Assembly: GCA_030679805.1 (NCBI GenBank) | Contig: JAUXST010000246.1 | Span: forward strand, 1-23,413 | DNA length: 23,413 nucleotides | Origin: Reyranella sp. | GTDB taxonomy: Bacteria > Pseudomonadota > Alphaproteobacteria > Reyranellales > Reyranellaceae | Direction of reading: 5' to 3' | In this document: in pieces, positions 1 to 6,463 of the stretch | Layout of the letters: each line of letters starts with the position of its first letter | Numbering within the stretch: the stretch's first letter is position 1 | Program-made: the position numbers and the translations under genes | Notes under the pieces: generated by a model | The model's database searches: none | Told to the model about the DNA's origin: nothing | What the model saw: only the letters and a program-made list of their open reading frames with translations

Positions 1-683
1 AAGCCGGTGACAAAGATCACCGGCACCGTCATGGCCTTCATGATCTCATTGACCGCGGAGATGCCGCTGTCGGCGCCGCGGAGCTGGATATCCGCCAGCA
101 CGAGGTGCGGCGAATGCTTCTTCGCCAGTTCGACCGCCGCCTTTTCCGTGGCGGCAATGCCTACGACTTCGTGGCCAGCGTTACGAACGATGTCGGCTAC
201 GTCCAACGCGATGATGGCCTCGTCCTCAATCACCAGAATGCGAACCGACGCCACGCGGCGCAGCTCCTCGCGCGCCTCCCTCAGACCATTTTCGGCGGCT
301 TCGATGTCAATGCCGAGAATTTCCGCGGCGTCGCCGATGGTGAAGCCCTCCAACACCGTCAACAACAACACCTGACGCTGCAGTGGTGCCATGTCGGTCA
401 AGGATTCCTTGAGGCGACCGCTCACGCTATCCTTTCCGGAAGCAGGCTGTTCGAGGCCGCCGAAGGGCTGCTGGAGGCTGTGAAACAATTTGAAGACGCC
501 GAGTTTGGTGTCCGCGGCCTTGCCGATCAGTTCTGGCTGCTGGACCGCCACCTCGGCGCAAAGGCGAACCCATTCGTCGCCGCGCTGTTGGGAACCGCTG
601 ACAGCTCTCGCATAGCGCCGCAAAAACGGCAGTGTCCTGGTGATCGCTTCGGACAGGTTCTTCTTCACGGACTCGTCTGGCAC
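1..683 (-). CDS. phyR: PhyR general stress response regulator (3' end cut by window edge)
   Basis: Phosphorylation-activated anti-anti-sigma factor: in the known mechanism, phosphorylated PhyR exposes its sigma-like domain, binds NepR and frees the EcfG sigma factor. The 227 visible residues show an N-terminal ECF-sigma-like domain (about 1-140, with the region-4-like stretch LQRQVLLLTVLEGFTIGDAA at 101-120) followed by a receiver domain from about 147. The receiver has the acidic pair E153-D154 (VIEDEA), phospho-acceptor D198 (VLADIQL) and the conserved Thr226 (FVTG). Family length is about 265, so roughly 35-40 C-terminal residues lie outside the window. The start is a GTG (681-683, complement) behind a GAGGGAGAAA ribosome site; the nearby ATG is out of frame and hits a stop quickly. 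nepR and two EcfG-like sigma genes lie within 2.5 kb, which supports the assignment. No convincing EcfG promoter was found directly upstream. Confidence 0.95.
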   Translation of the reverse strand, partial: MPDESVKKNLSEAITRTLPFLRRYARAVSGSQQRGDEWVRLCAEVAVQQPELIGKAADTKLGVFKLFHSLQQPFGGLEQPASGKDSVSGRLKESLTDMAPLQRQVLLLTVLEGFTIGDAAEILGIDIEAAENGLREAREELRRVASVRILVIEDEAIIALDVADIVRNAGHEVVGIAATEKAAVELAKKHSPHLVLADIQLRGADSGISAVNEIMKAMTVPVIFVTG

Positions 684-887
684 ATCTTTCTCCCTCTTCC
701 TGCGATCCTCAGGTACCCGAACGCCCGGATAGACGGCATTCCGACCTTACGGCACACGTCGCATGCCTATCCAGAGGCACAGCGCAGTTCGGTGGCGCAG
801 GCTACCACCTTGGACACGTCGTCACTCATGCTATCGCACCCTCGTCTCCATTGACACGCGAGCCCCCGAAAACGGCCATTCGATGCC

Positions 888-971
888 CTAGTGAAGCCAG
901 CCGAGTACCCACATCAGCAAAAGGACGGGAATTGGCACTCCCAAAAGCCACAACAGCACTCCGCGTCCCAT
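888..971 (-). CDS. 27-residue single-span membrane peptide, EcfG-controlled
   Basis: A very small gene encoding 27 residues that begin MGRGVLLWLLG and continue as one hydrophobic span with a central proline pair (VPIPV), ending in GWLH. It is probably an inner-membrane miniprotein. Support for a real gene comes from three signals in the right order: a strong GAGGAGA ribosome site seven bases before the ATG, a perfect GGAAC-N16-CGTT EcfG promoter at 1002-1026 giving a short leader, and a stop after a complete transmembrane length. It lies between phyR and csbD in the stress locus. I recall similar short Gly-Arg-Gly/Leu-Trp-rich peptides annotated as hypothetical in alphaproteobacteria, but no function is known to me. 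Membrane stress protection would be only a guess. Confidence 0.75.
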   Translation of the reverse strand: MGRGVLLWLLGVPIPVLLLMWVLGWLH

Positions 972-1001
972 GCTGAATTCTCCTCTAAACGCTTGAAAGG
1001 T

Positions 1002-1026
1002 AACGTCGGCGAAGACAACCGGTTCC
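1002..1026 (-). promoter_or_regulatory. EcfG-type promoter (GGAAC-N16-CGTT) of the 27-aa peptide gene
   Basis: Read on the minus strand, GGAAC (1022-1026) is followed after exactly 16 bases by CGTT (1002-1005). This is an exact match to the published EcfG/general stress response promoter consensus. It sits 30 bases upstream of the ribosome-site/ATG region of the peptide gene, so the expected transcript has a leader of about 20-25 nt. Confidence 0.8.
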
Positions 1027-1081
1027 CCTACCAATTGACCGCGCTGTGGATCGTCGTCGGAGAGCCGGCCGCTACTCGCAG

Positions 1082-1279
1082 CTACAGCTGGCCGGCCCAG
1101 GTCTTGACCTGACGCTCGGCCTCGTCCTTGGCGACACCGTAGCGCTCCTGGATTCGGCCAATCAGCTGCTCCTGCTTGCCGCCGATGACCGCTATGTCAT
1201 CCTCGGTGAGCTTGCCCAATTTCTCCTTCACCTTGCCCGCGGCCTGCTTCCAATTGCCTTCGATCCGGTCCCAGTTCAT
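1082..1279 (-). CDS. CsbD-family stress protein
   Basis: A 65-residue hydrophilic protein. The N-terminus MNWDRIEGNWKQAAGKVKEK and the following LGKLT-DDIAVIGGKQEQL-GRIQ-RYG pattern are diagnostic of the CsbD family, small proteins strongly induced by general stress regulators (sigma-B in Bacillus, EcfG regulons in alphaproteobacteria). Their biochemical role is not established. Length is typical. The ATG at 1279 is chosen because it gives the exact family N-terminus and has an AAAGGAA ribosome site; longer upstream extensions in this frame run through promoter DNA. An EcfG-like promoter lies at 1323-1347. It is divergent from the first sigma gene. Confidence 0.92.
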   Translation of the reverse strand: MNWDRIEGNWKQAAGKVKEKLGKLTEDDIAVIGGKQEQLIGRIQERYGVAKDEAERQVKTWAGQL

Positions 1280-1322
1280 GACGCGTTCCTTTCGGCTGGC
1301 ATGTGTTCGCGAGTTCGGGCCT

Positions 1323-1347
1323 AACGCCATGGTCCCGAGACGGTTGC
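1323..1347 (-). promoter_or_regulatory. Probable EcfG-type promoter of csbD-family gene
   Basis: On the minus strand, GCAAC (1343-1347) is separated by 16 bases from CGTT (1323-1326). One mismatch in the -35 box relative to GGAAC, perfect -10 box and correct spacing. Its position gives a leader of about 35-40 nt before the csbD ATG. Confidence 0.55.
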
Positions 1348-1391
1348 CGCGGGGCTGTTGCTTGGCGCACGCGGCACGACTCCCCACATTG

Positions 1392-1417
1392 GGAACGAGA
1401 GAGCGCTCGTCGGCGCT
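1392..1417 (+). promoter_or_regulatory. Probable EcfG-type promoter of the first sigma gene
   Basis: GGAAC (1392-1396), 17 bases, then CGCT (1414-1417). The -35 box is exact; the -10 box has one mismatch to CGTT. It lies about 27 bases before the ATG at 1444 and suggests positive autoregulation of the sigma factor, which is common in this system. Confidence 0.55.
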
Positions 1418-1443
1418 CTGCATTTCGGGAAAATGCCCACTCG

Positions 1444-1911
1444 ATGATTAAGGACGAGATCGTTGCGCTTCTGCCGGACTTGCGCGCCTTCGCGCGCTTC
1501 ATGTGCCGGGAACGCGAGGCAGCCGACGATCTCGTGCAGAACACCGTTGTTGCCGCCCTCGACAAGCAGAAACAATTCACCCCAGGCACGAACCTCAAGG
1601 CCTGGATGTTCACCATCATGCGCAACCGCTTCTATTCGGACCTGCGCACGCAACGCCGTCGTCCAGCGGCGGTCGACACCGATTCGGTGGCCCCGCTCGC
1701 CGCGGTCGACAATCCAGAAGCGGCAATCGCCATGAAGGAATTGTCGTCGGCGCTCTGGCAGCTCAGTGCACAGGCGCGCGAGGCGCTCATCCTGGTAGGC
1801 GCCAGCGGCTTCTCCTACGAGGAGGCCTCGCGTCTGTGTGGTTGCACGGTCGGCACGCTCAAGGTCCGGGTCTCCCGGGCGCGCAAGCAGCTGGCAAGGC
1901 GATTGGCCTAG
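1444..1911 (+). CDS. EcfG-type (ECF) RNA polymerase sigma factor, copy 1
   Basis: A 155-residue ECF sigma factor. Region 2 is at about 8-72 (PDLRAFARFM; ADDLVQNTVVAALD; TNLKAWMFTIMRNRFYSDLR), the pattern of the EcfG/ECF15 group. A linker rich in Ala/Pro/Asp follows, then region 4 at about 98-152 with the helix-turn-helix YEEASRLCGCTVGTLKVRVS and the basic recognition helix. It should direct RNA polymerase to GGAAC/CGTT promoters when released from NepR. The ATG at 1444 fits the family N-terminus and follows a GGAC-free but GGGA-containing leader; no better upstream start is in frame. It is slightly shorter than typical EcfG proteins but keeps both DNA-binding domains. The second EcfG-type gene follows 116 bp later on the same strand. 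Confidence 0.9.
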   Translation: MIKDEIVALLPDLRAFARFMCREREAADDLVQNTVVAALDKQKQFTPGTNLKAWMFTIMRNRFYSDLRTQRRRPAAVDTDSVAPLAAVDNPEAAIAMKELSSALWQLSAQAREALILVGASGFSYEEASRLCGCTVGTLKVRVSRARKQLARRLA

Positions 1912-1966
1912 GCGACCGGAAAAATATCGCGTTGTTTCAATGGCTTAGAAAAGACATAGCGGCGAT

Positions 1967-1992
1967 GTAACCTTTTGCCCCTCCCCGGCATT
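1967..1992 (+). promoter_or_regulatory. Candidate EcfG-like promoter of the second sigma gene
   Basis: GTAAC (1967-1971), 17 bases, CATT (1989-1992). Each box has one mismatch to GGAAC/CGTT. Position (about 36 bases before the ATG at 2028) is suitable, but two mismatches make this a weak call. Confidence 0.3.
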
Positions 1993-2027
1993 GTTTCAGG
2001 ACACCACGGTCTTGCGAGGAGAAGCTT

Positions 2028-2648
2028 ATGGCCATCGAAACTTCGACGACCCACACTTCCACGTCGACCGTCAACAACGCTGGGACCGTCAACAACGTTG
2101 GCGACTTCCATCAGCAGCTGACGACGATCCTGCCGCGTCTGCGCATCTACGCCCTGTCACTGACGCGCAACCGCGATCAGGCCGACGACCTGGTGCACGA
2201 CACCGTGGTCAAGGCGTTGGCTGGCCGTCAAAGCTTCCAATTGGGCACCAACCTCGCGGCCTGGCTGTTTCGCATTCAGCGCAACGAATTCATTTCCGGC
2301 CTGCGCCGACAGCGTCCGACCGTGCCGGTCGACTCAACGGTTGCCGAGTCGCTCTCGCACCCGCCGCACCAGGAAAGCGGGCTGATCATGCGCGAATTCC
2401 TGACCGCGTTCTCGAAGCTGGCACCGACACAGCGCGAGGCGCTGTTGCTGGCGGTCGTCGAGGGCCAGCCCTATGACGTCATCGCCGCACACACGGGCGT
2501 GTCCGTCGGTACGGTCAAGAGCCGCATCTCGCGTGCCCGCGACCGGCTCGAGCATCTGTTGATGGACGGCGACAGCGAGCGGCGGCCGGCCAATATCGCC
2601 GAAGAGGATGCAGCGACGGCTCCCGAGTCGCACTCCACGGCGCCGTGA
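2028..2648 (+). CDS. EcfG-type (ECF) RNA polymerase sigma factor, copy 2, with repeat-bearing N-terminal extension
   Basis: A 206-residue ECF sigma factor of the same group as its upstream neighbour. Region 2 spans about 33-95 (PRLRIYALSLTRNRDQADDL; TNLAAWLFRIQRNEFIS) and region 4 about 123-178 (LAPTQREALLLAVVEG; YDVIAAHTGVSVGTVKSRIS). It differs from copy 1 in a Ser/Thr/Asn-rich N-terminal extension (1-30) containing a duplicated hexapeptide (TVNNAG, TVNNVG), and an acidic, disordered-looking C-terminal tail (179-206). The start at 2028 has a strong GAGGAGAAG ribosome site, so the extension is likely translated. nepR follows 129 bp downstream, past a perfect inverted repeat. Which of the two sigma factors is the main NepR partner cannot be told from sequence. 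Confidence 0.9.
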   Translation: MAIETSTTHTSTSTVNNAGTVNNVGDFHQQLTTILPRLRIYALSLTRNRDQADDLVHDTVVKALAGRQSFQLGTNLAAWLFRIQRNEFISGLRRQRPTVPVDSTVAESLSHPPHQESGLIMREFLTAFSKLAPTQREALLLAVVEGQPYDVIAAHTGVSVGTVKSRISRARDRLEHLLMDGDSERRPANIAEEDAATAPESHSTAP

Positions 2649-2664
2649 CATCTCGAACGGCTGG

Positions 2665-2694
2665 CCACATCTCCAAAAGAGGTGGGAGATGTGG
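2665..2694. repeat. Perfect 10-bp inverted repeat between sigma gene and nepR
   Basis: CCACATCTCC (2665-2674) and GGAGATGTGG (2685-2694) are perfect reverse complements around a 10-base loop, starting 17 bases after the sigma stop codon. It could act as an attenuator/terminator stem or as a protein-binding operator. No T-run follows, so classical intrinsic termination is not well supported. Confidence 0.6.
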
Positions 2695-2777
2695 CATAGT
2701 GGGAGGACGTTGTGGGGGGAATGCAATGGAGTGGACAGGCGTCCTCGGAATGGTCTGTCTTCCGTCGAAAGTACATC

Positions 2778-3014
2778 ATGGCAGATGACGACAGGACGCG
2801 GGACCGGACCGCCATTCACACGGCCGGGGCACGCAAGAAGAGTTCGGAAGAGCGTCCCTTCGACCTTTGGCTGCAGAAGCAATTGCATGCGATGTACGAC
2901 GAAATCGCGAGCGAACCGCTGCCGGACGAACTCCTCGGCCTGATCAGCCGCGACGCCACTGTCTCGGGCGATGCCGAGCCGAACCCACCCCGCGAGTCTC
3001 GGAACAAGAAGTAG
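2778..3014 (+). CDS. nepR: NepR anti-sigma factor
   Basis: Small cytoplasmic anti-sigma factor that holds EcfG inactive until phosphorylated PhyR displaces it. The 78-residue product contains the family core: FDLWLQKQLHAMYDEIASEP (28-47) followed by LPDELLGLI (48-56), the two amphipathic helices that clamp both EcfG and the PhyR sigma-like domain. Both flanks are charged and disordered-looking, as usual. I prefer ATG 2778 (MADDDRT...), which gives near-family length. GTG 2712 or ATG 2721 in the same frame would add about 20 residues not seen in the family. The ribosome site (GAAAG) is weak. It is downstream of two EcfG genes rather than in the more usual nepR-ecfG order. Confidence 0.9.
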   Translation: MADDDRTRDRTAIHTAGARKKSSEERPFDLWLQKQLHAMYDEIASEPLPDELLGLISRDATVSGDAEPNPPRESRNKK

Positions 3015-3171
3015 CCGCCAGGAACCGCCACCGCGAAAGGCATTTGGCGATGCGCGCCGTCTCTTCCACGACGTAGAGAAGGCCAGCGGAGTCCGCCAGC
3101 GGCGGCCGGAAGCTGTTTCAGGGTGCGTCTCTCCGCTATATAGGGCGCCCACCGAAGCAGAGGACCTCGCG

Positions 3172-3936
3172 ATGAAGCTGTTCGATCTTTCCGGCCGTGT
3201 GGCCGTCGTTACCGGCGGCAATGGCGGCATCGGCCTCGGAATGGCGAAGGGCATGGCAGAGGCCGGTGCCACGGTCGTCGTCGCCGGACGCGATGCGGCC
3301 AAGAACGCCGCCGCCGTTAAGGAGCTTCAGGGCCTCGGCGCGACGGCGAGCGCGATCGCGGTCGACGTGCTGAAGGAGGAGTCCTGCCACGCCCTGATCG
3401 CCGACACGGTCAAGCATCACGGTCGGCTCGATATCCTGGTCAACAATGCCGGCATGAGCATCCGCAAGCAGCCGCAGGACTTCACGGCGGCCGAATGGCA
3501 CATGGTGCTCGACAGCAATCTGACCAGCGCGTTTCTGTGCAGCCAGGCCGCGTATCCGGCGATGAAGAAAGCCGGTGCCGGCAAGGTGATCAACATCGGC
3601 TCGATGATGTCGATCTTCGGGGCGGCCTTCGCCACGGCCTATGCGGCCAGCAAGGGCGGCATGGTGCAGATGACAAAGGCGATGGCCACCGCCTGGGCCA
3701 AGGACAATATCCAGGTGAACTCGATTCTGCCGGGGTGGATCGACACCGCCCTCACCCGGCGCGCACGCGAGCAGGTGGACGGCCTCCACGAATCGGTGCT
3801 GAAGCGGACGCCGGCGGGACGCTGGGGCGTGCCCGACGATTTTGCCGGCATCGCCGTGTTCCTGGCAGCACCTGCGTCGGACTTCGTCACCGGCGCCGCC
3901 ATCACCGTCGACGGCGGCTACTCGGTCCAGGGTTGA
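3172..3936 (+). CDS. SDR-family NAD(P)-dependent oxidoreductase
   Basis: Classical short-chain dehydrogenase/reductase of 254 residues, the standard family length. Visible motifs: cofactor-binding TGGNGGIG (14-21), NNAG (91-94), and catalytic Asn116, Ser144, Tyr157 and Lys161 in AYAASKGG, plus the PGWIDT substrate-loop region and the C-terminal VTGAAITVDGGYSVQG. The N-terminus KLFDLSGRVAVVTGG resembles KduD/gluconate 5-dehydrogenase-like and FabG-like enzymes, so a sugar-acid or ketoacyl substrate is possible, but the substrate is not determinable. ATG 3172 fits the family start. It stands alone on the plus strand and converges with the secreted protein gene, with 10 bp between the two stop codons. 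Confidence 0.9.
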   Translation: MKLFDLSGRVAVVTGGNGGIGLGMAKGMAEAGATVVVAGRDAAKNAAAVKELQGLGATASAIAVDVLKEESCHALIADTVKHHGRLDILVNNAGMSIRKQPQDFTAAEWHMVLDSNLTSAFLCSQAAYPAMKKAGAGKVINIGSMMSIFGAAFATAYAASKGGMVQMTKAMATAWAKDNIQVNSILPGWIDTALTRRAREQVDGLHESVLKRTPAGRWGVPDDFAGIAVFLAAPASDFVTGAAITVDGGYSVQG

Positions 3937-3946
3937 GCGCCCGCGT

Positions 3947-4522
3947 CTAGGGCGACTCGGCCCGGCAAGTCGCGCGATCGACGAAGAGGCTGGTCTGGGG
4001 CCCATAGACCGTGAGGCCCACCCGCACGCCCGCACCAACCGCCGGGACAAGGACGCGGGTCTGTTCGACCGGCTTGCCGGCGTTGGTGAAGCTGCAATGG
4101 ATCAGCGGCACGATCGTCCTGCCGCTGTTGTTGTTCAGGTAGAGAACGACCTGCCAGCGCTGCCCCGGAACGGCGCGCAGCGAGGCGTGGTCGATATTCA
4201 CAACCGGCACCGTCGGCCCTGAAGTGATCGGCACCATGCCCAGGGGCGTGATTTTCGCTCTCTGCACGACCACGCCGTCGACACGGACAGCCTGCCCCAG
4301 CGGATCGAAGGCACGATCGGCCGGCGTATTGGGCCCGGAAACCAGGCCGACATTGTTCGGTGTCCAGATCTGACCGGTCTTGGGATCGCGAAATTCGGGC
4401 GCCCCGGCCGATGCCGGCATATCGGCGGAACTACGGGCGACCTGGGCCATTGCTGGCGAGCCGATCGCAAGCGCCAAGAGAAAAATCAGGGCTTTGGTCC
4501 CCGAACCGCAGGATGCCTTCAT
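3947..4522 (-). CDS. Secreted protein of unknown function
   Basis: 191 residues. A clear Sec signal peptide (KALIFLLALAIG, cleavage expected after AMA near residue 26) precedes a mature protein with no family I recognise. The mature part has a Pro/Gly-rich N-terminal segment (FRDPKTGQIWTPNNVG, 44-59) and a beta-rich second half resembling an immunoglobulin-like or chaperone-type fold (WQVVLYLNNNSGRTIVPLIH). It carries two cysteines in the mature part, Cys143 and Cys186, that could form a disulfide. The ATG at 4522 is chosen because it starts the signal peptide and has a GGAAG ribosome site; longer in-frame extensions would bury the signal. It lies downstream of a Flp-type pilin gene on the same strand (127 bp gap), which hints at, but does not prove, a surface role. 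Confidence 0.75.
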   Translation of the reverse strand: MKASCGSGTKALIFLLALAIGSPAMAQVARSSADMPASAGAPEFRDPKTGQIWTPNNVGLVSGPNTPADRAFDPLGQAVRVDGVVVQRAKITPLGMVPITSGPTVPVVNIDHASLRAVPGQRWQVVLYLNNNSGRTIVPLIHCSFTNAGKPVEQTRVLVPAVGAGVRVGLTVYGPQTSLFVDRATCRAESP

Positions 4523-4649
4523 CGCCTGCACCTTCCCCGATATGGCCTGAACATTCCCAACAAGCAGCAGCTCCGCTCGCGGAGTGTATCTAGGCCATGT
4601 CTGAATTTGAAGCGGCTGAGAATCGCGGCGCTGGGGCGCCCGCATCAGC

Positions 4650-4808
4650 TCACGGCGTCGGAGAATTCGCCAGGACACTCGTGATTTTGTCACCGACTGT
4701 CCGCATGGAAGCGATCGCGGCAACGGCAATCAGCGAGACAATCAAAGTGTATTCCACCGCCATGGCGCCCCGGTGATCCTTCATCAATCGGCGGAAAACA
4801 GACAACAT
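4650..4808 (-). CDS. Flp/Fap-type (class IVb) pilin
   Basis: A 52-residue type IVb prepilin. A short basic leader ending in Gly14 (MKDHRG) is followed by AMAVEYTLIVSLIAVAAIA. The prepilin peptidase site G14/A15 places the conserved Glu at mature position 5 and Tyr at 6, exactly as in Flp pilins. A single hydrophobic helix then forms the fibre core. ATG 4808 has a GGAGAGAAG ribosome site. No tad/cpa secretion genes or prepilin peptidase are present here, so assembly machinery would have to be encoded elsewhere. The region upstream is strikingly AT-rich. Confidence 0.9.
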   Translation of the reverse strand: MLSVFRRLMKDHRGAMAVEYTLIVSLIAVAAIASMRTVGDKITSVLANSPTP

Positions 4809-4894
4809 GCTTCTCTCCACGGCCCCAACCTGGTCGGCTTGCCCACCGACCGGCGTCATATGACAGGAAGTTGAGAACCGTACTCAAAGCAGAT

Positions 4895-4984
4895 TCCTGG
4901 GTCAATTTAATTTAATATTTGACATTAAAATATTTTCATAACTGATTGATTATAATATCAAAAATACAACAGAAAGAAGAACCT
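4895..4984. other. AT-rich intergenic block upstream of the flp gene
   Basis: About 90 bases dominated by A/T (runs such as TTTAATTTAATATTTGACATT) in a genome segment otherwise well over 60% GC. It lies in the 176-bp gap between the Flp pilin start and the 3' end of the phosphatidyltransferase operon. It could contain promoter/UP-element DNA or a nucleoid-protein (H-NS-like/GapR/MucR) binding region for the pilin gene. No clear -35/-10 pair with normal spacing was found. Confidence 0.6.
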
Positions 4985-5602
4985 TCAGAATTCCATTCCT
5001 GCAGGCAGACGATAAGCTTCGACCACGCGCGCCGCCGAGGTCCAGAAGCACAAGGCAGCAAACAGCCCAGCCAGCCAGGGAAAGGCTCCGGGAAACAAGC
5101 AAAACAGCACGAACGCCGCGATGGTTTCGCTTCCCTCGATCAGTCCAGCGGCATGAAAGAACGACTTCCGCCCGCGTTTTCCATCGTAGGCCTCGCCGCG
5201 CTGGGCCGCCAGGACGGCGCGCCCCAGGAATGACGCCCCGGTGCACACGAACGATGCCAGCACGACAGCCGCCCAAATGGCGTTTGGCGGGTCGGCGAAG
5301 GCAAAGCCCAGCGGCACGGCGGCGTAGAACGCCATGTCGCACATGATATCGAGATAGCCGCCGAACGGCGTCGGCTTGCCGTGCCGCGCGATCGGCCCAT
5401 CGACGCCGTCGATCAGTCGGTTGAGCAGGACCATCAGTAACGCCAGACCGTACCAACCCTGCATCAGAGCCGGCACGGCGAGCAGCCCGACGGCCAGTCC
5501 GGCGAGGCTGGCGCCGTTGGCGGGCACGCCGCACCCGGCCAGCCAAGCTCCGGCGCGGTTGAGGGGAGGATCGATCAGCCGGCGCAGAACAGGATCGAAC
5601 AT
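4985..5602 (-). CDS. CDP-alcohol phosphatidyltransferase family protein, YnjF-like
   Basis: Integral membrane enzyme of 205 residues. The catalytic CDP-alcohol phosphatidyltransferase motif is intact: D65-x2-D68-G69-x2-A72-R73-x7-G81-x3-D85-x3-D89 (DGVDGPIAR...GGYLDIMCD). Several hydrophobic segments surround it. Length and motif context resemble E. coli YnjF (206 residues), whose substrate is not established to my knowledge. It is the last gene of the psd-pssA operon, 15 bp after pssA, so it probably transfers a phosphatidyl group in glycerophospholipid synthesis. The acceptor alcohol cannot be inferred. Confidence 0.88.
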   Translation of the reverse strand: MFDPVLRRLIDPPLNRAGAWLAGCGVPANGASLAGLAVGLLAVPALMQGWYGLALLMVLLNRLIDGVDGPIARHGKPTPFGGYLDIMCDMAFYAAVPLGFAFADPPNAIWAAVVLASFVCTGASFLGRAVLAAQRGEAYDGKRGRKSFFHAAGLIEGSETIAAFVLFCLFPGAFPWLAGLFAALCFWTSAARVVEAYRLPAGMEF

Positions 5603-5617
5603 GGCGCCGCGGTGCGC

Positions 5618-6454
5618 TCAGTGAGGCGCCGACGGACTTGAATCGACCGCACGCAAGGACACGACATCGCCCGACTTGGCCACAGCCTGCCGGTCCTGCG
5701 ACGCCTGCCGGCGATAGGCCATCCAGCTGAACGGGATCAGCGCCACATAGGCGAGGCCGATCAGGGACAGCGCAATCCAAGGCGCGCTGGCAAGCACGCC
5801 CATGACCAAAGCGGCGCCCAATAGAGACGGCAGCACGAGATGGCGCGGCACCCTTCCCTTCTTGAAGGAATAGGTCGGCAGACGGCTCACCATGAGGCCG
5901 CCGACGGCAACCAGGACAGTTCCCACCACCAGCGCGTGGCGGGGCCAGGCCGCTTCGATCTCGAAGCTCACCATCAGCGGGATCAGCGCAAGCAACGCGC
6001 CCGCCGGCGCCGGAACGCCAGTGAAGAACGAGCCGGTCCAGACCGGCGGAGGCGTGTCGGAGACGAGGGCGGTATTGAAGCGCGCCAGTCGCAGCGCCGA
6101 GCAGATGGGAAACATCAGGGTCACCACCCAGCCCAGCGCGCCGCCATCCTTCAACGATGCCAGATACAGCACCAGTGCCGGCGTGACGCCGAAGCAGAGG
6201 AAGTCCGACAGCGAATCGAGTTCAGCGCCGAAGCGGCTGGCGACCCCCAGTCTGCGCGCGACGCGGCCGTCGAGAGCGTCGAAAATCGAGGCGACGATGA
6301 TGGCGATGACGGCCAGGCGCATCTCGCCCTGCAGGGCGAAGCGGATGGACGTCAGCCCGGAACATAAGGCGGCGAGCGTCAGGATATTGGGAATCAGGCG
6401 ATTGATCGAAAAGCCGTGCAGACGGCCTCGCCGCCCGGGGGAATCGCTGTCCAT
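5618..6454 (-). CDS. pssA: CDP-diacylglycerol--serine O-phosphatidyltransferase
   Basis: Makes phosphatidylserine from CDP-diacylglycerol and L-serine, the committed step towards phosphatidylethanolamine. It is a multi-pass inner-membrane protein of 278 residues with the CDP-alcohol phosphatidyltransferase motif at 59-84 (DALDGRVARRLG...FGAELDSLSDF: D59, D62, G63, A66, R67, G76, D80, D84). The N-terminal RLIPNILTLAALCSGLTSIR is typical of the type II (Bacillus/alphaproteobacterial) PssA group rather than the E. coli type. It begins 9 bp after the psd stop codon, so the two consecutive enzymes of the pathway are co-transcribed, with a clear GGAGG ribosome site before the ATG. Confidence 0.95.
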   Translation of the reverse strand: MDSDSPGRRGRLHGFSINRLIPNILTLAALCSGLTSIRFALQGEMRLAVIAIIVASIFDALDGRVARRLGVASRFGAELDSLSDFLCFGVTPALVLYLASLKDGGALGWVVTLMFPICSALRLARFNTALVSDTPPPVWTGSFFTGVPAPAGALLALIPLMVSFEIEAAWPRHALVVGTVLVAVGGLMVSRLPTYSFKKGRVPRHLVLPSLLGAALVMGVLASAPWIALSLIGLAYVALIPFSWMAYRRQASQDRQAVAKSGDVVSLRAVDSSPSAPH

Positions 6455-6463
6455 GGCAGCCTC

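Noticed and set aside
720..742. GGAAT-N14-CGTT upstream of phyR as an EcfG promoter
   Set aside because: Spacer of 14 is too short for the family's 16-17 and the -35 box has a mismatch.
767..829. 20-codon minus-strand frame (begins MSDDVSKVV) between the membrane peptide and phyR
   Set aside because: Ribosome site is poor, the product has no recognisable property, and no EcfG promoter matches upstream.
3021..3044. GGAAC-N15-CATT between nepR and the SDR gene as an EcfG promoter
   Set aside because: The -35 box is exact but the spacer is short and the -10 box mismatched; with GC-rich sequence this is likely by chance.
2334..4050. Long minus-strand open frames (322 and 304 codons) opposite the sigma gene, nepR and SDR
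   Set aside because: Antisense to recognised genes, no domain, no ribosome site and shadow-like amino-acid composition.
4911..4955. TTGACA ... TATAAT pair on the plus strand in the AT-rich block
   Set aside because: The spacer is about 25 bases, too long for a sigma-70 promoter, and no plus-strand gene follows.
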